Shown here in pieces: positions 43,789-52,944 of a DNA stretch of 64,000 bases; positions within the stretch are counted from its first letter, which is position 1, and the number at the start of each line of letters is the position of its first letter. Source of the stretch: Epilithonimonas vandammei (GTDB lineage: Bacteria > Bacteroidota > Bacteroidia > Flavobacteriales > Weeksellaceae); assembly GCF_003860525.1 (NCBI RefSeq), contig NZ_CP034161.1, positions 1,860,001 through 1,924,000 of the forward strand, in the 5' to 3' direction. The position numbers and the translations under genes were made by a program. The notes beneath the pieces are model-generated. The model was not told the origin of the DNA. It saw nothing but the letters and a program-made list of their open reading frames with translations, and searched no databases.

Positions 43789-45036
43789 ATGAACAAAATT
43801 ACAACGCTGGTGTTATCCGTTTCGGCATTTGTTTGTCTTTCCGGGCAGCAGCAGATGTCCCTTCAGGATTGCGAACTGGCATTTCAGAAAAATAACCTCC
43901 AGCTTCTTGCCGCACAATACAATATCAGTATGGCCGACGCCGAAATTATGCAGTCCAGGATTTGGGAACTTCCGCAGATCGAAGGTTATGTTAATGCCAT
44001 CAATCCGCAGGACAAAAGAATTTTTGATATCGGTAGAGCCAAAGGTGTGGAAATCAAACAATTGATTTATCTGGGCGGAAAGAAAAAAAATGAGATCCAG
44101 TTTGCCAAATCCAATAAAGAATTGTCACAATTGCAATTCAATCAGCTTTTGGTAGACCTGCGCTCGCAACTTCGAGAGACTTATTTCAATCTGGTTTACG
44201 AACAGAAAAAGCAGGTAAGCATCGAGTCGCAACTGAAATATATGAATGACCTTCTGGCCGCCTACAAAGTTCAGACGGATAAAGGCAATATTTCGCTCAA
44301 AGATTATGTCAGACTTCAAAGCATTGTCATTCAGCTGAATAATGATAAGATTGAAATCAATAATAATATCCTTGGTTTCCAGCAAAAGATGAAAGTTCTG
44401 ACAGGAAACTCAGAAAGTATCTTACCTAATTTACCAAAACCGGAAGAGAACGAGATTTTAATTTCTCAACCTTTTGGAGATTTAGAGATTCTTAAAAATA
44501 AGGCTTTAGAAAACAATGCAGATTATCTATACAATCTTAAATTAGTTGATAACAGTAAGCTTTACGCGCAATGGCAAAAATCACTGAATGTTCCAGACCT
44601 TAATCTCGGAGCCGAATATGACCAAGCTTCCGGAACTTTCAATAATGAGGTTAATCTGAAAATCGGAATTCCAATCCCGCTTTGGAAAGTGAATAAAGGT
44701 AATGTTGAAAAAGCAAAATATGCCATTCAGCAAAACGAAAAGAACTCAGAATACCAAAAATTGAATCTCGAAACTCAGGTAGAATCGGCTTATCAAACTT
44801 GGAAAAATCAATACGACCAATATTTTGAACTGAAACCTTTGGATATAGAAAATCTGGAAACTGTTTATAACGGGATTCTCAAAAACTTCCGGAACGGCAA
44901 TATAAGCTTGATAGAATTCACAGATTTTATGGAGAGTTACAGACAGACAGTTTTACAGATTTATGAGATGAAAAAGCAGATTATGATTTCTGCCGAAAAC
45001 CTGAACCAATTAGTACAAACCAAAATCTTTTATTAA
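43789..45036 (+). CDS. TolC-family outer membrane efflux protein
   Basis: 415 aa from ATG 43789 (the frame opens earlier at 43756, but MNKITTLVLSVSAFVCLSG is a normal signal peptide). It has the two long helical hairpins of TolC proteins, e.g. LRETYFNLVYEQKKQVSIESQLKYMNDLLAAYKVQTDKGNISLKD and the equivalent LETQVESAYQTWKNQYDQYF...IENLETVYNGILKNFRNGNISLIE. It forms the outer-membrane exit duct for the RND pump encoded next. Its stop overlaps the ATG of the adaptor gene. Confidence 0.93.
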   Translation: MNKITTLVLSVSAFVCLSGQQQMSLQDCELAFQKNNLQLLAAQYNISMADAEIMQSRIWELPQIEGYVNAINPQDKRIFDIGRAKGVEIKQLIYLGGKKKNEIQFAKSNKELSQLQFNQLLVDLRSQLRETYFNLVYEQKKQVSIESQLKYMNDLLAAYKVQTDKGNISLKDYVRLQSIVIQLNNDKIEINNNILGFQQKMKVLTGNSESILPNLPKPEENEILISQPFGDLEILKNKALENNADYLYNLKLVDNSKLYAQWQKSLNVPDLNLGAEYDQASGTFNNEVNLKIGIPIPLWKVNKGNVEKAKYAIQQNEKNSEYQKLNLETQVESAYQTWKNQYDQYFELKPLDIENLETVYNGILKNFRNGNISLIEFTDFMESYRQTVLQIYEMKKQIMISAENLNQLVQTKIFY

Positions 45037-46118
45037 TGCGAAAAATTATTACATCAATTATACTTTCAGCACTTTTGCTGTCTTGTTCCAAGCAAGAAGA
45101 AGTAAAACCAGAAGAAACAAAAGGTTTTGAACTGAGCAATACTATGCTGAAAAGCACAACGTTTGCCAAAGTAGAGAAGAAATTTATAGAAGACGAGTAC
45201 AGTTTTTATGGTAAAATCTCTGCGGACAAAAATAAATACATCGACATTTTTCCTTTGGTTGGCGGTAACGTTCTAAGCGTTAATGTAGAATTGGGAGATT
45301 ATGTGACTAAAGGTCAGGTTTTGGCAACGATTAGAAGTACAGAGTTGGCAGAAGTTCAGAAAGATGTCAGTGATTCCAAAACCAATTTGATTGTTGCAGA
45401 AAACAATCTTCGTGTTGCAAAAGAAATGTATGCCGGCAAACTCAATACGGAAAAAGATGTTCTGGAAGCTGAAAGCGAAGTGAAAAAAGCCAAAGATGCT
45501 TTGAGACGTTCTAACGATGTAAGCACCGTTTATAACGTTAAGAAAGGAAATATCTACAGTGTGATTTCACCAATCAATGGATACATTGTTCATAAGGACA
45601 TCAACAAAGATATGGAGCTAAGAAGCGACAGAAGCGAGAATATTTTCGATGTTGCGAATACCCAAAATGTTTGGGCAATAATGAACGTCAACGAAGCAGA
45701 TATCGATAAAATCACGTTGGGAATGAAAGCTCAGGTTTCCACATTGTCTTATCCCGACAAGGTTTTTTATGGACAAATCGATAAGATTTTCAAAATCATA
45801 GACCCTGATACCAATGCGATGCAGGCTAGAGTAGTCTTGGACAATTCCCAAGGATTATTGATTCCCGACAGCAAAGCGACGATAAAAGTTTCCAAAGCCG
45901 AAAACACGACAGCTTTGGCAATTCCTTCCAAAGCTGTAATTTTTGACGACAACAGATATTTTGCTGTAGTTTACAAATCGCAGACCGATATCAAGGTCAA
46001 AGAACTTAAAATTTTGAAACAAAACTCGGAGACAACTTATGTTTCAGAAGGACTCTCGGAAGGAGAAAGTGTCGTGACCAACAATCAATTATTCATTTAT
46101 CGCGCTTTGAATAACTAA
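45036..46118 (+). CDS. RND efflux periplasmic adaptor (HlyD/CusB-type)
   Basis: 360 aa membrane-fusion lipoprotein (lipobox ALLLSCSK). Barrel-sandwich and lipoyl-like elements: YIDIFPLVGGNVLSVNVELGDYVTKGQVLATIRS, a helical hairpin (TELAEVQKDVSDSKTNLIVAENN...), SPINGYIVHKDINKDMELRSDRSENIFDVAN and the beta-barrel part with VSTLSYPDKVFYGQIDKIFKIIDPDTNAMQARVV. The ATG overlaps the TolC stop codon by one base (TAATG), so these two genes are co-translated. The RND pump follows after a 260-bp repeat region. Confidence 0.93.
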   Translation: MRKIITSIILSALLLSCSKQEEVKPEETKGFELSNTMLKSTTFAKVEKKFIEDEYSFYGKISADKNKYIDIFPLVGGNVLSVNVELGDYVTKGQVLATIRSTELAEVQKDVSDSKTNLIVAENNLRVAKEMYAGKLNTEKDVLEAESEVKKAKDALRRSNDVSTVYNVKKGNIYSVISPINGYIVHKDINKDMELRSDRSENIFDVANTQNVWAIMNVNEADIDKITLGMKAQVSTLSYPDKVFYGQIDKIFKIIDPDTNAMQARVVLDNSQGLLIPDSKATIKVSKAENTTALAIPSKAVIFDDNRYFAVVYKSQTDIKVKELKILKQNSETTYVSEGLSEGESVVTNNQLFIYRALNN

Positions 46119-46124
46119 AATTTG

Positions 46125-46258
46125 GGCGTGTCCCTTTGTCCCGATTTGCAATCGGAACAAGCGGGCCGGTCTACGGGCAGTCGCTTTCCCAAAAACCTTG
46201 CAAGGTTTCTGGGAAGAGCTCCGACAATGCCCTCCGCCCTCACGCATTTGCAATTCAA
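46125..46258. repeat. Complex intergenic repeat between adaptor and pump genes
   Basis: Contains CCCGATTTGCAATCGG (hairpin) and AACCTTGCAAGG (palindrome), followed by GGGAAGAGCTCCGAC and CCCTCCGCCCTCACGC. It is GC-richer than the surroundings and resembles a widespread Bacteroidota repeat (REP-like) I recall from Flavobacteriia genomes. It is transcribed in the middle of the efflux operon. Confidence 0.55.
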
Positions 46259-46263
46259 TTTTT

Positions 46264-46350
46264 AAAGTCTTTGCTAAGTTTTAAGTCTTTGCGAACTTAA
46301 AAACATATAGTTTGTAAAAAGATTCTTTGCGGACTTGGCGATAAAATGCA
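46264..46350 (+). repeat. TTTGCG-rich intergenic repeat, copy 2
   Basis: Holds TTTGCGAACTTAAAAACAT and CTTTGCGGACTTGGCG in the same order as 5400-5490. It is directly upstream of the pump gene. Confidence 0.7.
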
Positions 46351-46378
46351 GTTGCAATTTCAATATAAAATAAAAAGT

Positions 46379-49300
46379 ATGAACAAATTCATCAAAAACA
46401 TCATAGGATTTTCACTTAAAAATAAAGCTTTCACTTTTATTTGGGTAGCGATTTTGGCGGTTGCGGGATTCATCAGTTTCAAGAATATGCCGATTGAAGC
46501 ATTTCCGGATGTTACCAATACCCAAATCGTCATCATTACCCAATGGAACGGACGAAGCGCCGAAGAAGTAGAACGTTTCGTTACAACGCCAATCGAGCTG
46601 GCAATGAGTCCGGTTCAAAAGAAAACCAGCGTCCGAAGTACCACAATGTTTGGACTATCCATCGTCAAGATATTATTTGAAGATGGAGTAGATGATATCT
46701 TCGCTCGAAATATGGTTAACAATCAGCTAAGAACTGTGAGTTTACCTGAAGACATTGACCCGGAAGTTCAACCACCTTATGGGCCAACGGGAGAGATTTT
46801 CCGATATACATTAGAAAGCAAAGACCGAGATTCCAGAGACCTTTTAACATTGCAAACTTGGGTCGTTGACAGAGCGCTTCGAAGTGTTCCAGGTGTTGCA
46901 GATATCAACGTTTTCGGTGGTCAGGACAAAGTATTTGAGTTGAGTATCGACCCAAGAAAATTAGACAAATACAATCTCACGCCTTCAGAAGTTCTGGATG
47001 CCGTAACCAACAGCAACCTGAATGTTGGTGGTGATGTTATCGAGAAAAGCGGACAAGCCTATGTGGTTCGTGGAATTGGTTTGGTAAAATCGATTTCTGA
47101 TATAGAAAACATTACGGTTCACAGCGATGGTGGAAACCCGATTTTAGTAAAATATGTAGCTGATGTTCACGAAGGTTCTATGCCTCGCGTTGGTCAGGCT
47201 TCTTTGGATAATGAAGCTGATACGGTTGAAGGAATCGTTGTCATGCGAAAAGGCGAAAATGCACAGGAAGTTCTTCTTGCAGTAAAAGCTAAAATCGATG
47301 AACTGAATAACAAGATTCTTCCGAAAGATGTGAAGATGAAAACCTTCTATGACCGTCAGCATCTAATGGATTTTACAACCAAAACCGTAATGCACAATCT
47401 TTTAGAAGGAATCATTTTGGTAACCGTTATTGTCCTAATTTTTATGGCTGATTGGCGAACGACCTTGATTGTTTCTATCATCATTCCATTGTCGTTGTTA
47501 TTTGCATTTTTCTGTTTGAGGATGGCAGGAATGAGTGCCAACTTGTTGTCATTAGGAGCTGTCGATTTCGGGATTATTATAGACGGTGCCGTCGTAATGG
47601 TCGAAGGATTATTCGTAATGCTGGACCACAAAGCTCACAAATACGGAATGGAACGCTTCAACAAAATGGCAAAAGCCGGCTGGATAAAGCAAACCGGAAC
47701 AGGATTGGGAAAAGCGATTTTCTTCTCAAAACTGATTATCATCACCTCATTATTACCGATATTTTCTTTCCAAAAAGTAGAAGGTAAAATGTTCTCGCCA
47801 TTGGCATTCACATTGGGGTTTGCATTGCTGGGTGCATTGATTTTCACACTGACTTTGGTTCCGGTGATGTCACATTTACTATTGAAAAAGAATGTGCGGG
47901 AAAAGAACAATCCGTTCGTAAACTTCTGGGACAGAAGCGTGATGAAAGGCTTCAAATTTACCTTTAGAAATAAAAAAATAAGCCTTCTGGTTTCTACAGT
48001 TGTTTTAGCGATTACTTTGTTCTCAGCCAAATTCCTGGGAACCGAATTCCTGCCTCAGTTGAATGAAGGCTCACTCTGGATTACTGCAGAAATGCCTATG
48101 AGTTCATCACTCAAAGAATCTTTGAAAACAGCTGACGTCCTCAAAAAAGATATTATGAGTTTCTCCGAAGTTACAGGTGTGTTGGCGCAGACGGGTAGAA
48201 GTAATGACGGAACCGACCCGAATGGATTTGGTTTCGTACAGTTTGCTGTGAGTCTGAAACCTCGTGATGAATGGAAACGTAAAATCACCTATGATGAGCT
48301 GGTAGAGGAGATTGATAAAAAACTGAAGAATTATCAGGGAATCACATTCAATTATTCCCAACCGATTTCCGATAACGTTGCGGAAGCTGTTGCAGGTTTC
48401 AAAGCAGAAAACGGAATTAAAATCTATGGCGATAATCTTCATACACTTGATAGGTTAGCAGAAGAAGTTCTGGCTTCTATCAAAAATGTGGAAGGCGTAA
48501 AAGAACCAGGAATCATCAAAAATATTGGTCAGCCGGAAATAAGTGTAGTGCTGGACAGGAACAAAATGGCTGCTTACGGCGTATTGCCTTCCGATGCGCA
48601 AGCCGTTCTGGAAATGGCGTTTGGCGGAAAAACGGCGTCTGAAATGTTTGACGGTGAGAGAAAGTTTCCAATAAGATTGCGTTATGCAGAAGATTACAGA
48701 AAAAATGAAGAAGACATCGCTTCTCTGATGGTTCCGACGCAGGATGGCGCCAAGATTCCGTTGAAGGAAATCAGTACGATTGAGAAAGAGAATGGTGCAG
48801 CGTTTATTTACCGAGATGATATTAAACGTTACATCGGTGTTAAGTTTTCTATACGAGACAGAGATTTGGGTGGAACGATTGCCGATGCTCAAAAGAAGGT
48901 GGCTAAAATCAAATTGCCGGACGGTTATTCGATTGGATGGACAGGACAATTTGAAAATCAACAGCGCGCTACCAAACGTCTTGCCCAGGTGGTTCCAATC
49001 AGTATTTTAGGAATTTTCTTCCTATTATTCATTTTGTTTGGAAATATGAAAGATTCTTTTTTGGTTTTGGCTAACGTTCCTTTTGCTTTGATTGGAGCTA
49101 TCATCGCGCTTCATCTCACGCATATGAATTTTGGGATTTCTGCCGGAGTTGGGATGATTGCCTTGATTGGGATTTGTATTCAAAATGGTGTCATCCTGAT
49201 TTCGGAGTTTCATCAGAATGTGAGGAACGGCTTGTCCCTAGATTTATCCATTATGGAGGGTGTGAAAGTGAGAACCAGACCGGTTGTGATGACGGCTTTG

Positions 49301-49477
49301 ATGGCTTCTATTGGATTGCTTCCTGCGGCGCTTTCCACAGGAATTGGTTCGGAATCTCAGAAACCTTTGGCAATAGTCATTATTGGCGGACTGATTACCG
49401 CCACTATTTTGACATTACTGATTTTCCCGATTATCTTCTGGATTTTCAATAGAAGCAAGAATGAAGTTATAAATTAA
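46379..49477 (+). CDS. CzcA/CusA-type heavy-metal RND efflux pump
   Basis: 1032 aa from ATG 46379 (frame opens 11 codons earlier, inside the repeat-derived leader). Twelve membrane segments and two large periplasmic loops. The HME-RND signature DFGIIIDGAVVMVEG carries the charged residues of the proton/metal relay; also AEEVERFVTTPIE, LRTVSLPEDIDPEVQPPYGPTGEIFRYTLES, PQLNEGSLW and MTALMASIGLLPAALSTGIGSESQKPLA. Works with the adaptor and TolC genes upstream. Divalent (Co/Zn/Cd) export is more likely than Cu/Ag from the relay motif, but substrate is inferred. Confidence 0.93.
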   Translation: MNKFIKNIIGFSLKNKAFTFIWVAILAVAGFISFKNMPIEAFPDVTNTQIVIITQWNGRSAEEVERFVTTPIELAMSPVQKKTSVRSTTMFGLSIVKILFEDGVDDIFARNMVNNQLRTVSLPEDIDPEVQPPYGPTGEIFRYTLESKDRDSRDLLTLQTWVVDRALRSVPGVADINVFGGQDKVFELSIDPRKLDKYNLTPSEVLDAVTNSNLNVGGDVIEKSGQAYVVRGIGLVKSISDIENITVHSDGGNPILVKYVADVHEGSMPRVGQASLDNEADTVEGIVVMRKGENAQEVLLAVKAKIDELNNKILPKDVKMKTFYDRQHLMDFTTKTVMHNLLEGIILVTVIVLIFMADWRTTLIVSIIIPLSLLFAFFCLRMAGMSANLLSLGAVDFGIIIDGAVVMVEGLFVMLDHKAHKYGMERFNKMAKAGWIKQTGTGLGKAIFFSKLIIITSLLPIFSFQKVEGKMFSPLAFTLGFALLGALIFTLTLVPVMSHLLLKKNVREKNNPFVNFWDRSVMKGFKFTFRNKKISLLVSTVVLAITLFSAKFLGTEFLPQLNEGSLWITAEMPMSSSLKESLKTADVLKKDIMSFSEVTGVLAQTGRSNDGTDPNGFGFVQFAVSLKPRDEWKRKITYDELVEEIDKKLKNYQGITFNYSQPISDNVAEAVAGFKAENGIKIYGDNLHTLDRLAEEVLASIKNVEGVKEPGIIKNIGQPEISVVLDRNKMAAYGVLPSDAQAVLEMAFGGKTASEMFDGERKFPIRLRYAEDYRKNEEDIASLMVPTQDGAKIPLKEISTIEKENGAAFIYRDDIKRYIGVKFSIRDRDLGGTIADAQKKVAKIKLPDGYSIGWTGQFENQQRATKRLAQVVPISILGIFFLLFILFGNMKDSFLVLANVPFALIGAIIALHLTHMNFGISAGVGMIALIGICIQNGVILISEFHQNVRNGLSLDLSIMEGVKVRTRPVVMTALMASIGLLPAALSTGIGSESQKPLAIVIIGGLITATILTLLIFPIIFWIFNRSKNEVIN

Positions 49478-49607
49478 GAGTTAAGAATCTCAATAGTAAT
49501 TTGAGTTATAGTTGTTACATTTTTCTCTCTATTATTTGCGGTCCTCTAAGATTTTCTTTGGGGAACGTTTTTAATAAATCTGTATATTTGATCATAAAAT
49601 TTAAACC

Positions 49608-50231
49608 ATGCGCAATTTTACTTTTTTATTGATGCTTTTAATAGGCTTCAATGGATTTTCTCAGAAATTTACGAAAGATGAAAAAGCCTTGATTCTGGCA
49701 GGAGATACGAAAACAGCTTTGCCTATCTACCAAACCAAAAACGAACATCAGCACAAGATTTTACTGGCTCAGTCACAGGAAATCTCGCCTAAAGACAAAA
49801 CACTTCCGGTTCTTATCGAAAGGATGAGGCTTGCTCTGGCTGCTACGGAAGGCGGTGTTGGCATTGCTGCGCCACAAGTAGGCGTTAACAGAAGAGTGGT
49901 GCTGGTTCAACGCTTCGATAAGACCGATTATCCCGTAGAATATTTTATCAATCCAAAAATCCTTTGGCGTTCCGAACTTCTGAATAAAGGACTGGAAGGA
50001 GACCTTTCCATAGATAAATTCCGTGAGCCTTTTTATAGAAGTTACAGCATCAGGCTCGAATATTATGACCTGCAAAATAAGAAGCACGACGAGATGGTGG
50101 AAGGCTTCACTGCGGTGATTTTCCAGCACGAGATAGACCATCTTTCGGGGATTTTGATTTCTGATAAATTTAAGAAAGAGAAAGGATTACAATATAAAGA
50201 AGTAAAAGTTTATCAGAAAAATAAGAATTAG
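49608..50231 (+). CDS. Secreted peptide-deformylase-like protein
   Basis: 207 aa with signal peptide (MRNFTFLLMLLIGFNGFSQ). Peptide deformylase landmarks are present: motif 1 GVGIAAPQ (83-90), motif 3 QHEIDH (173-178) with the catalytic Glu175. Motif 2, normally EGCLS, reads E130-G-D-L-S134, so Asp132 replaces the metal-binding Cys. A cytoplasmic enzyme would not need a signal peptide. Either it acts on formylated peptides outside the cytoplasm, or it has a new role. The housekeeping copy is presumably elsewhere. Confidence 0.85.
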   Translation: MRNFTFLLMLLIGFNGFSQKFTKDEKALILAGDTKTALPIYQTKNEHQHKILLAQSQEISPKDKTLPVLIERMRLALAATEGGVGIAAPQVGVNRRVVLVQRFDKTDYPVEYFINPKILWRSELLNKGLEGDLSIDKFREPFYRSYSIRLEYYDLQNKKHDEMVEGFTAVIFQHEIDHLSGILISDKFKKEKGLQYKEVKVYQKNKN

Positions 50232-50277
50232 GTCTGGTTTTTGAAATAGAGAATAATAATCAATAAAACGTTAAACT

Positions 50278-50619
50278 ATGAATTTTATTATCCGATTGCT
50301 GATTACTGCGATTTCAGCATTTTTGCTCAGCAAAATTCTTTCAGGTGTTCATTTTGACAGCTTTGGCGCAACTATTATTTTTGCCATTGTTTTAGGCCTT
50401 TTGAACCTGATTGTAAAACCAATTCTTTCAATTTTATCATTGCCGATTACAATTCTCACACTTGGATTGTTTTCCTTTGTTATTAATGCCTTGATCATTT
50501 TGCTTGCGGCTTACGTTATGGGAAGTATGCAGGTGGATGGCTTCTGGTGGGCATTGCTGTTCAGCATCTTGCTGTCGCTGGTTACATCGGCTTTCTCAAC
50601 CATATTTGAAAGAGATTAA
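50278..50619 (+). CDS. Phage-holin-like membrane protein (PF04020 type)
   Basis: 113 aa with four hydrophobic segments (about 3-22, 28-46, 54-78, 86-107). The pattern LNLIVKPILSILSLPITILTLGLFSFVINALIILLAAYVMG is typical of the 'mycobacterial 4TMS phage holin' family, found across bacteria in a non-phage context. There is no other phage gene nearby. Its function is unknown. Ends in a terminator at 50628. Confidence 0.85.
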   Translation: MNFIIRLLITAISAFLLSKILSGVHFDSFGATIIFAIVLGLLNLIVKPILSILSLPITILTLGLFSFVINALIILLAAYVMGSMQVDGFWWALLFSILLSLVTSAFSTIFERD

Positions 50620-50627
50620 AACTAAAA

Positions 50628-50660
50628 AATCCCGAAGATATATTCTCCGGGATTTTTTTT
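50628..50660 (+). terminator. Intrinsic terminator of the holin-like gene
   Basis: AATCCCG (50628-50634) pairs with CGGGATT (50648-50654), followed by T's. Confidence 0.85.
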
Positions 50661-51282
50661 ATTGTTGATTAATTTTAGCTAAATTTTTGATGATGATATC
50701 TATTTCCTCTTTCTTGGTGCCGTCGGCATTTTTCTTTTCAAGATCTAACGATATTTTCGGGTAATTGACTTCCATATAGGTTTTGAACTCGTCCATGTTT
50801 TTGAACATATTGAAGCTTTCTTTATCTTCTTCAAAGATTACCGCTTTCTGTCTTCTTGCAGCAGCTGTTGCTATAAGGCCGCCCCACATAGCGGCACTAT
50901 TGCTCACAAAATAGTCACGCACAAAAAGATAACCACCTTGATTTTCAGCTTTCAGATAATAGATACCTCCGTCGTAAGATTGACCTTTATCCTCCGAATT
51001 GAATTTCTTCAAAAGATTTACCACATGGATGTATAAATCTTTCCCGTCAGAAATGGCAAATGCCTTCTTGAATTTCTTTGCTTTATCATCCATATCATTA
51101 AAACGATAAGCCACCTGATCTGTGGTGTAAGCTTGAGAAAGGTTCATTTTTTTAGATGGTGTTTTACTTCTGAAGTCTTCAAAAGTCTCATAAACACCCT
51201 TTGGATAGTCTGCCGCATTAAAGTGTTGTGCAGATACGATTGTACTAGAGATTCCCAGTACTAATGCAAAGAGTTTTTTCAT
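50659..51282 (-). CDS. Secreted hypothetical protein, 207 aa
   Basis: Signal peptide MKKLFALVLGISSTIVSAQ, ATG 51282 (a TTG five codons earlier is unlikely). It contains VYETFEDFRSKTPSKK, VAYRFNDMDDKAKKFKKAFAISDGKDLYIHV and QGGYLFVRDYFVSNSAAMWGGLIATAAARRQKAVIF. That hydrophobic stretch near 140-160 could be membrane-inserting. I do not recognise the family. Divergent from the lipoprotein gene at 51329, with a 46-bp gap that must hold both promoters. Confidence 0.65.
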   Translation of the reverse strand: MKKLFALVLGISSTIVSAQHFNAADYPKGVYETFEDFRSKTPSKKMNLSQAYTTDQVAYRFNDMDDKAKKFKKAFAISDGKDLYIHVVNLLKKFNSEDKGQSYDGGIYYLKAENQGGYLFVRDYFVSNSAAMWGGLIATAAARRQKAVIFEEDKESFNMFKNMDEFKTYMEVNYPKISLDLEKKNADGTKKEEIDIIIKNLAKINQQ

Positions 51283-51328
51283 TGATTTTTTTTGCAAATA
51301 TATTTTATTTACATTCGTAAAAAAAACA

Positions 51329-51943
51329 ATGAAGCAATTTTTATTGATTATTATTGTGATATTTGCAATTTCTTGTGAACCTGTTTATCAAGCAGAAAAT
51401 ACAGCACAGATTGTAAAGCAGCACAGAACGATTGCCATTCTACCAACAAGGGCGCTAATTGAAATTAAAAATACTGGAGAAGCCGACAAGATAAAAGCCC
51501 AGGAAAAGCTTGAAGGGCAAAAGCTACAATCCGGTCTATCTGACAGGTTTCAGGAAAGAATCAAGATAAAAAACCTGGATATTGTCATTCTACCCAATGA
51601 TTCTACAAATAAAATATTAAACAAAACTAATATTATTATTTCACAAACATCTTACCAAAAGATTGCAGAACTACTTAATGTAGATGCTATTGTAGTTTCA
51701 AAAGTTTCAATGGCAAAACCATTAACCAATGCAGAAGCATTTTTCTCATCACTTCTGGCTGGTCCTGGATTCAATTCTAAAGTTACAACTGCTGACATAT
51801 CGATAATTGACAGATCCAGCGGAAGAATGTTCTGGAATTTTACTTGGGAAAACTCTGGGACATTTGTTTCTGCAGATGCACTCACAAAATCCCTGATGAA
51901 ATCCGCAGTAACCAGATTTCCTTACAATCCTGAAATAAAATAA
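51329..51943 (+). CDS. Lipoprotein, hypothetical, 204 aa
   Basis: Lipobox IFAISC. After the signal part a mixed alpha/beta domain with TIAILPTRALIEIKN, RIKIKNLDIVILPNDS, LLNVDAIVVSKVSMAK and VTTADISIIDRSSGRMFWNFTWENSGTF. These strands resemble CsgG/TolB-type or YajG-like periplasmic lipoproteins (e.g. nucleotide-independent Rossmann-type folds), but the family is not certain. It has its own terminator. Confidence 0.65.
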   Translation: MKQFLLIIIVIFAISCEPVYQAENTAQIVKQHRTIAILPTRALIEIKNTGEADKIKAQEKLEGQKLQSGLSDRFQERIKIKNLDIVILPNDSTNKILNKTNIIISQTSYQKIAELLNVDAIVVSKVSMAKPLTNAEAFFSSLLAGPGFNSKVTTADISIIDRSSGRMFWNFTWENSGTFVSADALTKSLMKSAVTRFPYNPEIK

Positions 51944-51944
51944 C

Positions 51945-51979
51945 AAAAAAGAGTTTCAAAAATATGAAACTCTTTTTTT
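51945..51979 (+). terminator. Intrinsic terminator
   Basis: AAAAAAGAGTTTCA (51945-51958) pairs with its complement at 51965-51978, then T7. It may also act on the minus strand. Confidence 0.9.
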
Positions 51980-52040
51980 ACCTGACTTTATATCTCGCAC
52001 ATTCCACTAAATTCTCAGATATTTGAATCTGTGAGCGTAT

Positions 52041-52772
52041 TTACTTAATTTGTTTGATAAATTCTCTTCCTTTCGCTTCCCAATCCTCATTATCCAGAAG
52101 AATTTTCACAAAAGCTGTTCCGATAATTCCGCCTTGTGCTTTCTCTGTAACATTTTCAAAATCAGATTTATTTTTGATTCCAAAACCTATGAAAACAGGA
52201 TTTTTTAAATCTAATGAAGCTAATCTGTCAAGATAATTTTCATTCTTCAAAACGGCATTTTCATTTCCAGTTGTGGAAGAAGAACTGACAGCATATAAAA
52301 ATCCTGAACTCAGAGAATCCAAATATTTAATACGCTCTTCCGAAGTTTCTGGTGTTACCAAAAAAGTGAAATTCAGGTTGTATTTTTTAAGGATTTCGCC
52401 ATATTTATTTTCAAATTCAATGGGTGGTAAATCTGGAATAATCAATCCTGAAACGCCGACTTCCGCACATTTCTGGCAAAAGTTCTCAAATCCAAACTGA
52501 AGAACAGGATTCAGATAACCCATTAATATTTTCGGAATCGTCACAGAATCTTTGATTTCTGCCAATTGTTCAAATAGTTTTTTGATTGACATTCCGTTTT
52601 TCAAAGCCAAAGAATGCGCATCCTGAATCACAGGTCCGTCAGCAACAGGATCGGAATACGGAATCCCAATCTCCATCATATCTGCTCCCGATTTCTGAAT
52701 CAGTTTGGCAATTTTTCCGGTATCTTCCAAAGTAGGAATTCCTGCGGTGAAATATATGTTTAGTTTTTTCAT
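52041..52772 (-). CDS. trpA: Tryptophan synthase alpha chain
   Basis: Cleaves indole-3-glycerol phosphate to indole and G3P; indole passes to TrpB through a tunnel. The 243 aa show GADMMEIGIPYSDPVADGPVIQDA (catalytic Glu and Asp), GLIIPDLPPIE, and FLYAVSSSSTTG with FIGFGIKNKSDF near the phosphate site. Slightly short but complete. Last gene of the trp operon; the 172-bp gap from trpB is filled by a repeat. Confidence 0.95.
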   Translation of the reverse strand: MKKLNIYFTAGIPTLEDTGKIAKLIQKSGADMMEIGIPYSDPVADGPVIQDAHSLALKNGMSIKKLFEQLAEIKDSVTIPKILMGYLNPVLQFGFENFCQKCAEVGVSGLIIPDLPPIEFENKYGEILKKYNLNFTFLVTPETSEERIKYLDSLSSGFLYAVSSSSTTGNENAVLKNENYLDRLASLDLKNPVFIGFGIKNKSDFENVTEKAQGGIIGTAFVKILLDNEDWEAKGREFIKQIK

Positions 52773-52825
52773 TTTTTAATGTATGTTTCAATTTAAGACA
52801 AAATGTTATTTTGATGACAAAGTTG

Positions 52826-52940
52826 CGACCCGGCTTGAGTGGAGCTCTTTTTGTGAGGAGGTACGACGAGCAAAAAAGCGGGAACGGAAGACGGAATTTG
52901 TCGCCATAAGTCTTCGACAAGCTCAGACTGACAACCGGCA
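52826..52940. repeat. Repeat element between trpB and trpA
   Basis: Contains GACCCGGCTTGAGTGGAGCT, GGAGGTACGACGAGC and, at 52909-52931, CTTCGACAAGCTCAGACTGACA, of the same kind as the CTTCGACTCCGCTCAG arm at 10029. It interrupts the trp operon but does not form a clear T-tailed terminator. Confidence 0.6.
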
Positions 52941-52944
52941 ACAA

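Noticed and set aside
50278-50619. Prophage remnant because of a holin-like gene
   Set aside because: The 4TMS holin-like family is common outside phages and no integrase, lysin or structural gene is nearby.
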